Source: Stictocephala bisonia
Taxonomy: Eukaryota > Arthropoda > Insecta > Hemiptera > Membracidae
Reading direction: 5' to 3'
Assembly: GCA_035578905.1 (NCBI GenBank)
Contig: JAQJVL010000303.1
Span: 248,001 to 312,000, forward strand
DNA: 64,000 nt
Shown: positions 35,501 to 47,500 of the stretch, one piece after another
Layout: each line of letters opens with the position of its first letter
How positions within the stretch are numbered: position 1 is the stretch's first letter
Position numbers and translations under genes: made by a program
The notes under the pieces: generated by a model
Databases searched by the model: none
The model's input: only the letters and a program-made list of their open reading frames with translations
What the model was told of the DNA's origin: nothing

Positions 35501-38500
35501 AACATTAATTAATATAGATAAACAAAAATTTACATGTTATCTTATCAAGTCCCTTAACATTTGCCTGAATGAAAGTAGGCCCTAAGAAGTTATCTTTGCA
35601 GATAATTTACAGATAGCATTTATACGTAAAAGACAGTGCTTCTTTGCCAATTTTGTTTGTAAAAAACATTGCATTTTATCAGTTACATATGATTTGCAAT
35701 TAATTAATTTAATTTATAAATTGTGATTGCAAGATTAGTATGATATCGTAACTAAAATAGTTTAATGTAATTATTTAAACCAGTTGTTATTACCTCCAGT
35801 CTCCAAAATGTAGTCTCTAGCCTCTTTACTCCTTGTCAGATTACCGAACACTCGAGTAACCTCAATAAGGCAGTCGTCCGTGCCAGTAAGCAAGAGAGAA
35901 CTCAACGCTGTAACAATCAATTTACTGTTTACTTAAATGTGAAAGTATTGGTCAATCCTATTCTGAAATTTGACTGACACCTTTCAAACTGCAAAGATAC
36001 TGTTCATTTTAGTACTATGTACCCAAATATATTGTTTTTCAGTTTAATTTTATTCAACTTTTAATGACACAATATGAGGTTTAGTTGACACATGCTTTTT
36101 TGAGTTTTGATGACACTCCAATAAGCATGTGTCATCAACTTTAAATGACACATGCTTATTGGAGTTAGGTAATTCCAGATTATGATTAACTGGAAATGTC
36201 TAAAAGGTCTACATGTGTAACCTAACCCAAGATCTATGGTTTGAATACAAATACTTTATTTGCCATTTAAACATGAGATTAATGTAGGTGTGCATGAAAT
36301 GTATGTTTTAATAAAGAAAATGTGAACATTTTCAACTTAAAGTCACCTACAAATAAGAATAACCAAACTTGACCTTATAACTCTTGTGATCATTTATGTT
36401 TACTTGTGGTAAAAGTAGACTAATTATTACATTAAGGGGGGCGTGTAGCTGTGCGTGTGACCTTTGTTTATACTTGAATTAACCATGTTCCAAGATTGGA
36501 TTACCGAGTAAAAAATAGAATACTGAATCCAATGTTGGTGAGTGAATCGTCATTTTCATCTTAAATAATAAAATTTGGTGATTAGTATTATTTTTTTTAA
36601 ATGTGATTCTTAAGCTATTGAATTTTGTTGTAAATATTCTTTCAGATTTTGTTTAGTATTTATTTTGCTTCTACTTGATTTATCAATCAGCTGTTCTTTG
36701 CTACCAATCAAATCCACTCAGCTGTACAGTTAATGTTTTTAGAAATGTTTTACTTTAACCCTGCGTTCCTCATCTCAATATAACCCAACATGTCAAGGTC
36801 ATGGGCACATCTACACGCTTCCAGCAATACCTTGAGCAATTTCTAACTGCCTGTGACCAAAAGGACTGTCACGTGTTGCCTCTGGGTCAGCGTGAAAGGA
36901 CAAGTTGTTGAGTGTACTTAAGGTGGACAAGACCAACTCCTCATTCTCAGTTATAGATTTCCTGCGTAACACCGTCAGAAGGATGTCTATGAACCTCCCT
37001 CCATCCTGTCAACAAACTATGACTTAAACAAGAGATTTAATGTAGTTTGAATTAACTATTTTAGAAATTATATGTATGTATTATTTATCAATTGGAGAGA
37101 CTCATCAGCAAACTTACCTGAGAAAAAAAAACATTAGATGCAAACACTTTAAACACAATTAGACACACCAATGTCTCCCTGGCATCTTCCTCAGGAGCTA
37201 GAAGAGAGAATCATTAATAGTATATCATATGTACACAGTTTTCTAATGAAACACAGTAAATTATGATAACATTATATGCCGAGACGTTTTTCCCTACATG
37301 CCCATAACTTATATTTATTGTAAACTGACACATGGTAGATAACTGGTCAATTATAACCTGATAAATCTACCAAGAAAGATAATTATGTTCAACAGTACTG
37401 AGCAAAGCATACAGGTGCTTGTAGACAAATTTATGTTAATGGTAATCCTGAAAGATATAGAGACATAATCTACATTTTTCACAGAACAGTTATAAAAGGT
37501 ATATTAACTGTAAGTCTAGAGTTACAGTATAAAAAATTACTCACCAAAAAATTCTACACGATTAATATCAAATAAAATTAATTTGTGACAATGCTAAAAT
37601 AACGGACTTTCTGTTAGCAAGGTTTTGCCGATTTAGATATTAAGTAGCCAGAATTATGGAAAAGCACATGCAGCCAGTCTCATGTCTGGGGTCTGAACAG
37701 TGCCGAATTAAGCACTAGGCAAACGTGAGACCTCAAAGGAAAAACATTCTTTTGATCAGAAGTAAATGGTTTTAACATTGGTAAAATTAAAAATGATGTA
37801 GGGGCCTTATCAAACTATAATATTGTTTTAATCTCGTCAGTGTATAAATCAACAAGTGTGTAAGTATCGTACTAGGTAAAGAACCGTGAAAGCAGAGTGG
37901 AGTGGAGTGGAGCCAGTGGGCCTACGGGAGGGAGGGAGGGTGTAATGTAAACATAATTGACCTTGAGTGAGAGTTTAAGACTGAACTGATCTTTAATGCT
38001 GGCTCCTGGTTCACTGGGGTTTAACGATTAATTTTATTCGTAGGCTGCCAAATGTTAGTAAAATATAACAACTATTGTAGTTTAACTCGCTAAAGATAGG
38101 CCTAAAAAATATACAGAGTATAGTATGTTAGATCAAAACAAAAGGAAAATTAAGTAGGTACAACTTTTTCCTTGAAAACAAATAAAAAACACTTTATTAT
38201 AATTACTCTATTAGCCACCATTTTATCCCAAAAATTATTTTTTTAATAGATGTTACTTACACGATTTTATATCAACTTTGTTTATGTTTACATATATTGT
38301 AAATATACAGTTTGTATAAAAATATATCACTGTCAGCATGATACAATATTTCAAAATGGTGGAAATTTTAGTGCATTTAAGACTGTTTTAATTGTTTAGC
38401 TAGGGAGATGATGTTGTTTGCGCCCACAGCAAATTTTTAAAACTATACGTATACCCTGGGTAGTTCTAAACGAGCAACAAACCTGGTAGCTGGACCATCA

Positions 38501-41500
38501 CAAATTTGTGATATCCCACCTACAGCAACTACCATACAAAATAAAAAAGGCCCTTTTGAGGACGAAGCTAATTACAAAATAATAGGTTCTGTGTTGAAAG
38601 TAGTCCATTTTAATGCTGAGAGCAAGGTGAAGAGTGAGTGCATCAGTAAGATCCTTCTAGTAAATAATTTAGATATCCTTGCACTTCAAGAGACACACAT
38701 AGAATACTATAATAGTGCAAGAGGCAATATTCCTGGATACAGACTTGTTGATTCCATTGGACATAAGGTGTATGGTATTGAGACTTTCGTAAAGAATGAC
38801 ATTGACAATGTGTCAATTACCCATAAGAGCTCTGGTGGTGACATCTTTGTCTTGGGCAATCCAAGTGTCAGAAATTACAATAATTGATGTTTATAAGCCT
38901 CCCTACCTAGTGGCCTGAGAATATGATTATGCCAAGTCTTGAACACCCTGTCTTCTATGTGGGAGGCTTCAACATTCACCATAGCCAATGGGGCTACAAC
39001 ACCAACGATGAGAATCTCAGAAAGCTTGCTGAATGGGCTGAAATGAACAACCTTTTCCTGATCTTTGATGCTAAATATTCAGCCACATTTTATTCAGCTT
39101 GTTGGGGTTGAGGTTACTCTCGTGACTTAAGCTTCTGCTCTTGTGAACGATCATCAAGCCCAAAACCAATTAGGAAAGTTCTTGATGCCTTTCCCCACTC
39201 TCAATATAGGCTAGTAATGGTTTCATTGTGAATCCAAATTCCCATAATTCGATCTTTTCCAAGGCCTAGATGGAATTTTATTAAAGCACATTAGGAGGAC
39301 TTTACCACCAGGCTTAATGATCGCATCAGGTTCATTCCTCCTACAATAAGAAATCACAATCGTTTCTCAAGTCTCGTATTGTCTATTGCTAAAGCTTGCG
39401 TAGCGAGAGGATACAAAAAGGAGTATATGCCAGGATGAAGTAAGGAATCAGATGATCTTTACAAAGAATTTATTGCTACCGAAAACTCCAGTGCAGCTAA
39501 TCTGCTGCTGCGTTCTGTAGACAGTGCCAGGAGAGAAAATTGGGTTAAAACTATTGAAGATATAAACTTTACACCAGTATAAAAGCATGGTCTTTTTTAA
39601 TAAAACTCTACTGGTAAATCTCCAAATCAAATAAAGCTCCACCCGAAGGCTTCTAATATAGCAAAACAAATAGTCAGCTTATCAAAGTCAGCCCACCATC
39701 CTTCTGACAAAATGTGCTTTACAAACTGAATAAAATTAAAAAGAGAAAACTGTTCTGTTGTGGTGGATGGTGAGGTACCCTTAAAATATGAATTGGTGGA
39801 GTGATGGTGAAGTTTTTTTGGGGGTGGGGTTGGTTAGGTGGGTTTAGTCGTCTATGGGCTAAGGAGTGTAGTGGGGGGGCCTCATGACCTTTCTTGTTTG
39901 GGGCCACTATGGGCCTTAATCCAGCTCTGGGTCTGAACACATGTAGTAAATGTGTTATAGCAGAGCAGGGACGACCTGCATGAGAGGGGAGGATGCCACA
40001 CATTGAGTGGTGAAAGCTAGTGTTGATACACGAGTGGAAGTGAAGAGACCGAGCTTAAGTACTACAAATTGACACCAGCTTATTCCCCAGACTAATTTGG
40101 CAACGAAAATTGCACAGGTGAGAAACTGTAGGAACTGGAAGTTATCAGCAGACTGGCCACTGTCTTCTCGTACCAATCAAATCCCTCCATTTGTCATTGC
40201 TCGTCTCCTGCTGAGAGCTCAGGTTTTTCTTGTTAACCTACAATCTACTATTCTAAAACATCAGTTTGGTTTGTATATCAAAATGTCTCTAGAAAGCTAC
40301 AGATTTTTCTCTGTAAATTAGTAAACTTTATCTAAAAAGGCCAATTAACAGAAACAACTTACCTTTGCAGAATGGTGCTCAAAGGTGTACAAATTGTCGT
40401 CATCATCTGCTGGAGAACATGTGAGTCCAGCCCCCACAGCAGGATGTAGGCACATGTTGGCCACAATGCGTATCATCTACAAACAGATTTATCATAAAAT
40501 AATAATATCTATTCATACAAACTGCTCAGCAATCTAATTCTGTTAAATATGTATCTAATGTCGGATTAAAAAGTATAGATACTTGAGTTTGAACATCATC
40601 TGTGTGAAAAGTATAAGGCAGAGGAAAACTAAATTACCATCAAAATCTTTCTCATCTATTTTTGTGATTAAGAGTGGTAAATTTATATATTTAACTTTTC
40701 ACAATTTTTTAATCGTATTTAGAGTGGGAAAAATACACTATTTTCTACAGTTTCAGATGACTTGTGATGTTTGAAAATTCACTATAGTAAAAATAAATAG
40801 CAGATAATTTTGCAACTATATGTTATTATTAAAAACAATGAATTTAACTAACATAAATATTTCTCATCACTATTTTTCATGAGGGCTTTGAACCTACCTT
40901 TTAAAATGGTAGGTTTAAAAATGTTTCTGTTAGTAAGGCTAACAATTTAACTGTACTGTATATAGATTATTATTTACAATATGTGCAATCTTATAGGTAA
41001 CTAGCTGAACCCGGCGGACGTTGTCTCGCCTTTCATTTTTCATTGACATACCAAAATAAAGCAATAAAAAGAATTATAGAAAAAACATTATTTATTAAAT
41101 GAGTGCAAGCGTGTAAACAATATTTTTGGTCTTCTTATTTGGTGTATAAATGTAAAGGTTTTTTGGTGAGCCTACTCTCGAGTAAGCGACGTAGAGTTGT
41201 CCATGGGAAAAACATGGATTACTTAAATTTATTGCGGCAATGCGCAATGACTGTCCTTGAGATTTATTGATAGTTATTGCGGAAGCAAGTCGCACAGGAA
41301 ATTACCGAGGAAAAAAGGTTAACACCAAATACAGATCACCTGATCAAGTAAAAGTAGTGTGTGCTACACTCTCAAGGTGAAATGTAGAACTACAATAAAT
41401 CAAAACATATACAGTACTGTTGTTGTGAGAACTTCAATCTGCTTATGGCATGTGAAACTACATTAAACCACACAGTCATATGTTTTTTGTAAACAATTTA

Positions 41501-44500
41501 GATTCTCCATTTGAATAACATGGGATCTTTAGGAGCCCGTGGGGCAGGACCCTGTGGACGGATCTGCATCAAACTTCACAGAAACCATCTCGGGAGTATA
41601 CAGGACAACATCCTAAAGTTTGATGGCGATCGGTTGGATGGTTTGGCAGCGCATAAACTTCAAACATATATATACAAACATCCTCTTTTATAAATATAGA
41701 TTGCAAATGACATTAGTAGTAATTTGAATGACAGTAGTGATGAGTTCAGTGAGGATAACGAGTGATATTTAAAAAAAAGTAAAATCTTACAAGATTGTAA
41801 ATAATAAATAATAATCTATATATATATATTGTAAATAGTTAACTTTACATATTTTAAACAGAAACATTTTTAAACCTGCCATTGTAGGTTCAAAGCCCTC
41901 ATAAATAAATGGTGATGTTTTTGGCTCAATGTTTTTGTTAATTAATTCATTGGTTTTTAATAATAAGTTATCTGATAAAAGAGATTTATAGATCCAAAAT
42001 TTAAGTGTTTTGAGAAATAATTATAGTCAAGCATTAGTTACTCAAAGTAATATATTAGAAACTCCCACAACCACCTGGTTGGAAGAGGCGCGGTAACGTT
42101 GCATTCATTTTTACCCACAGGGCGGCCAGGGAAGGCCGCGATTGCACAGCCCGCTACACATAACACCTCAAAGATTAATAAAGCGATATAAAATCAATCA
42201 GTATTAATACAGTAAAAATAAACATCTATTCTTCTTACTGACATCAGACACCTGAAACCACCATTTGTCTCAAGTTCGTATCTCTTTCCAGTGTCCAGAA
42301 AGTTACTTTAGAAAATTGATAACAATTTTTTTAATTAATTCCACTAAAAAATTCTGAAACCTCGTATATGTGGTCACAATTAAAGTACCTACACCCTATT
42401 AAAGTTGCAAAATGATATGGTCATTATTTCTATTATAGTGAATTTTCAAACATAACAAGTCTTCTGAAACTGTAAAAATGGTCTATTTTTCTCACTCTAA
42501 ATACGATTTAACAAATTGTGATAAGGTAAAAATATAAATTTATCACTCATAATCGCAAAAATAGAGAAAAAAATATTGATGGTAATTTAGTTTTTCTCCA
42601 CCTTATACTTTCACACAGTTGATGTTCAAACTTGAATATCTATACTTTTTGATCCAACAGTAATGTAATTAACATGAGAAAAGCTTATATATAGTCAATT
42701 TTATAGATATAATATTTTTAAGTCAAGACAATAGTAACAATTTTTGAAACAGGTAAACAAATCAACCTTGCTTAAATTTGTGTTTAATCATGTAAATGAT
42801 TTTGCTAACTCGAGTTGGTGGACAAATCATTTATATGTAAGTGTGTGTTGAAATTTATAAATACTGTTCCTCACTTTACTGCAAACATGGTTATAGTATT
42901 AGAACTTTTTATTCACAAAAAAGTTTTTAGTGTTTCCAGACTTAATTTTTGACCAGAATCATGTGTTTTTTTTTTCATTGTTTGATTAAAAAAAGAATTC
43001 TTTGATTTTTATTTTGATTTCTTCGATTTGCTACATAATTTCCTTTTATATTGATCATTAATACTAATAAATTTCATAATACTAATCAGGCACTTCCTTA
43101 ATTTTGTATCAAGTTACTAATGTGCTCAAATTGTTCTGTGCCACTATAATAATACCAGTAGTCTGTAGCTCTAGATGGCGAGGCCCTTTCAACCAATTTA
43201 GTGTCTGGTATGAGCAGAACTACAAGATTTTAGTGTTTTAATCTATGAGCAACATTTTTGAAACTTTTTCTTACAGTAGAGGATAAACATTTTTATTTTA
43301 AACGTTATAAATCTAGAACCAAAGTACTCTATACAAAAAATATTGTTCATTTAGAGAATCATACATTTAATCACGTTTCAATTGGTAAGTTACAACATTA
43401 ATTGGCATCGTATTGTTCTTATTTTTAATAATGATATATTAATATTCATACTTTTACAATAACATCCTCGACAGAGCCATCTGATCCCAATTCTGGAGTT
43501 GACAGTAAAAGATCACTATCGTCATTGGCCAAACTCATCATCTCCAGGACTTTCTCCAAATAGCCTTCCAGTAGCTCCAGGATTGCAGCCAGCGCTCCAG
43601 GTTCCTCATATAGCTATGGTATAACAGTATTTAACAAAATACCAGACATAAATATTTTTTTTTTTTTAATTAATAACTTATAATTCTGACAAGAAATGAA
43701 ATAAAATTATTCTATAAACAATTTAAAAATGAAAATTAAACTACAGTACTATAAATCTAATAATTGCACTGCAGAAAAAATTATAAGAATGATAGCGGGT
43801 AAATAGAATGTGACTATAATAGCCTTTATTTTTAAAACAAGATTCTTCTAGCGATTGTCGGTCTTAATAAGAGTTCTGAAGGAGTATTGTGCAATAAGCA
43901 AACAACTAAATACTACTAATTACTACAAAAATCATTTGAGAAAGCAAAAATATTTAACCATTCCAAGACAAAATCTAACGTTTTATCCAGTATCTTTGTT
44001 TTCTGGACCTAAAAAAATCAAATTCAACACGAGCATAATTATTAATCAAGAGAATTTAGATTATGACTAAAAAAATAGGCAGTATTGATTTATTTCCTTT
44101 TTGATGAACAAAGTAAGTCAACAGTCTTGTATAATATTTAAGTTAGAGGAGATAGCTCCTGCTGATGTCTTATCTCTGGAGGAGCGATATTTCAGAGTAT
44201 TGGTAACCAAGGAAGTGGCGTTGCCATGAGAGTACCACTTATAGCTGTCATTACCCTATTAAGTTGGACATCAAACGCTTGGACAACAAAAATATAATAA
44301 CAACATTTACTAAAAACCATCTCAAATGAAAATAAATTAGGGTATCTAAAGGCATTTGCCTACTTAGAAATTCCAATCTTTAGATTTATCTGGTTTGAGC
44401 TTAAAAGCAAAAATTTCTATGTTAACCCTCCATGTGGCATTCTTCGAAATTTCTAAACATTTTTCGTTCGCCCAAATGGCATTTATCGAAATTTCGAAAC

Positions 44501-47500
44501 ATTTTCCGTTCGCGGTAAATCATATATAAAATCCGTAAATATTGAGCTACATCGATGTTTTTATACTCTATGTACTCAGCGTGAACAGACAATTCCAGTG
44601 GTATGCAACATCACACACTGCACTTTATCGGCGTTATTTTAAAACGTAGTGAAATTTGAAGATGGAACAGTCTCGCCATTGTTGTTGTTTAGTCTGCCGG
44701 GCCTGATTTCAACTACGGTAAATAATTATCGTTTACAGTGTAATTATCACTTCTAGTGTGTTTAGAAGTGTATTATATTGTATTAGAATGTTGTTTTAGT
44801 GTTGTGAAGTGTTATTTATTGTTTCAAATTTACAAAATTATTGTAAATTCAATGATTTAGTTTAGGCCTTCCTAGGCCTATTGTGTAGTGTAATATTTAT
44901 TTATTTTCAACTATACTTCATATATTGTATAGTTATAAATAGGTTAGTGACAGTGTTTTTATTTTATATAGATGTCTGATAATCTATTTAACGTTTTAGT
45001 ATATAATAGAACTCTGTAGTGTTTATAGAAAATTTGTATCATATTTTTGAATGTTATAGTAACCGTGGTTACTAATTTTCAGGTTTTTGTATACGTTCCA
45101 GTTAAAAATTTATAAAAAATAATTTTTACTTACAAACCTACATAAACTATATATTTTCTGAAACTAGATAAAATTTAGAACATTTTGGCTATCTCACATT
45201 TCTTTTTTTATCATCACAACATTGATCATAGGGGGTGGTCCCCCCCCCCTATTTTCCACGATTTCTACAAAAAATTTACAACTATTTCATAACATAAAAA
45301 AAAAAAACTTTATAGGTTATGAATTATGTATTATATGATAGCGCACATTCTTGTGAACAGTTTGATACCACACAATTGTACTTTTATTGTAATATAATAT
45401 TTTTTATGAATTTTATAAAACATCACTGCAAAATCACCAAAAATGACCCGCCATTTTGGGCAAAAATGACTGCCGGATCGAGGGTTAAATTTAACTAATT
45501 CACAATATAATATTTGTTTAGAAAATACAAATTACAATTCATTATTTTCCAAACAAATATTATATTGTGAATTAGTTAGCTTCAACAGAACAAGTATATG
45601 CCACACGACACAAATTTATTACAATATAAGCACAAAATGTACAAATATATTACAATACAAGCACAAAATGCACGAATATTATGGTGATCGATTTCGGTGA
45701 ACCACGCTCACCTTCCTCAGACCAGAGGGATTCACAAAAGAATGAAAAATGGTGTTCAACAACTCAATTTATAGGCTATGATCACGTGACCCCATTGGCT
45801 GGAATCGTCAAAATGGCGGCTGCTGTGATATTATTGGTTAATTCCTATTGTCTGTTACTTCTCTTCTTTTATTCGCTGAAAATTCATTATTATAAACTAT
45901 TTCGGAATCAAAATTAACCTGTTCATTCATTAATTTATCACGATCCTTACATTTTTCTTTAAAAATAAATAACTCTTCCCAAATATTCATAATACGACCC
46001 TTCTTACAAACTTTTAGAATATCTACATTTTCATCATTTTATTCAAACAGTGGGTACAATTCAGAAGGTGTTTAGCTACATTAGATCTTTCAGGTTTCTT
46101 GTTTTTAAAAGCAGAGACATGGTTTTTATATCTTTAGCTAAAATGTACAGTCTGACCTATGTAAAACATATTACAATTATTACATTTGATTTTATATATA
46201 CCCATAGCTAAACCATCGCTTTGTAAGTAAAATTTGTTATTGAAACTGAAGTAATTTTGTTTCAAGATAGTTTTGAGCAACTTTACAATTTGATTTACAT
46301 ACATTTTTTCATATTGTTGTTCTACAAGTGTTTCCTAAGTTAATCACTTCATCAACTGGAAAATTAGTATTTAGATTACATATGTCAAATGAGGCTAACC
46401 TAGTCTTATTACACAATCAATACTGTTCTTAACGGTATATTTATTTTCAAGGTTCAAAGCAGAAGTCAAAATATTGGACAATATCTTTGATACATTGTAA
46501 GTAGGCGCAGATTTGAAATTTACCAGGGGCCTAATAGATACATTAGGTTTGTGAATTTTCGGAATACTATTCATTGTGGGTGCCTTAGGATTATTCATAA
46601 CAGCTCTAAAATGAACAATATCAGTAATAACTTTTGTACAAGATTTTACAACTTTATTGATTTCATCCTGATATTTATTTGTAGGATCACCAATGAAGGA
46701 TCGTATTATGAATGCTTGGGACGAATTATTTATTTTTAAAGAAAAATTTAAGAATCGTGATAAATTAATGAATGAACAGGTTAATTTTGATTCCGAAATA
46801 GATTTTAATAATGTATTTTCAGCGACTAAAAAGACGTAGCCAGTAGGAATTGACCAATAATATCATAGCAACAGCCATTTTGATGATTCCAGCCAATGGG
46901 GTCACGTAATCATAGGCCAATAAATTGAGTTGTTGAACACCATTTTCCATTCTTTTGTGAATCACTCTGGTCTGAGGAAGGTGAGTATGGTTCACCGAAA
47001 TTGATCACCATAATATTTGTGCATTTTGTGCTTATATTGTAATAAATTTGTGTTGTGTGACGTTTACTTGTACTGTATATGTACCGACACGTATTATGCT
47101 AATTAAAAAACTATTTAGTTTTAACATAACATATTGTTATTATATTTTTGTTGTTGTTTTAGATCGTATTGTACGTAGTGCAGGAATATTCTCTATACGT
47201 GATGTGAATATTGTAATAAATGAAATAAAAAATGTCTTTATTAGTGTGGTGAAGTTAGGACTATTTAGTCCTCTTTTCCACTTAATCACAAGAGTATAAT
47301 AGTAGAAGATAAGAAAATGCACCGTGGAAAAAATTAAGAAATATGATTATGTATTGATATACATATTGATTATGTTATCCGAATATAACAGCAGCTAAAA
47401 TCAAAACCAGGGCAAATGTATTACATCATATTGCTGGAACAACTTGGGTAGCCAACGCACACGTCCTGCATACAACTGCTTTGTCACTGGTTTATTCATC

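Larger units (their letters stand above)
40563..42660. mobile_element. Long inverted-repeat (foldback-type) element with nested Helitron
   Basis: 40563-41000 and 41701-42660 are inverted copies of each other. Outer ends read GGATTAAAAAGTATAGATA and, reversed, GGATCAAAAAGTATAGATA; inner parts share GAGGGCTTTGAACCTAC and GGTTTAAAAATGTTTCTGTT on opposite strands. The right arm carries an extra insertion of about 450 bp (roughly 41965-42415), partly GC-rich. A Helitron sits between the arms. No transposase is visible and the target duplication is unclear. It lies 86 bp upstream (intron side) of exon 11. Confidence 0.75.
45680..47022 (-). mobile_element. Penelope-like element with long inverted arms
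   Basis: The arms 45680-46010 and 46690-47022 are inverted copies about 330 bp long, sharing GGTCTGAGGAAGGTGAG, GAACACCATTTTCCATTC and AATTAATGAATGAACAGG. Between them, on the minus strand, are remnants of a Penelope-type polymerase: an RT piece followed by a GIY-YIG endonuclease piece, in the order normal for the group. Each arm has a hammerhead-like motif, as known for Penelope pLTRs. The RT core is largely deleted. It lies in ARMC2 intron 9. Confidence 0.85.
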
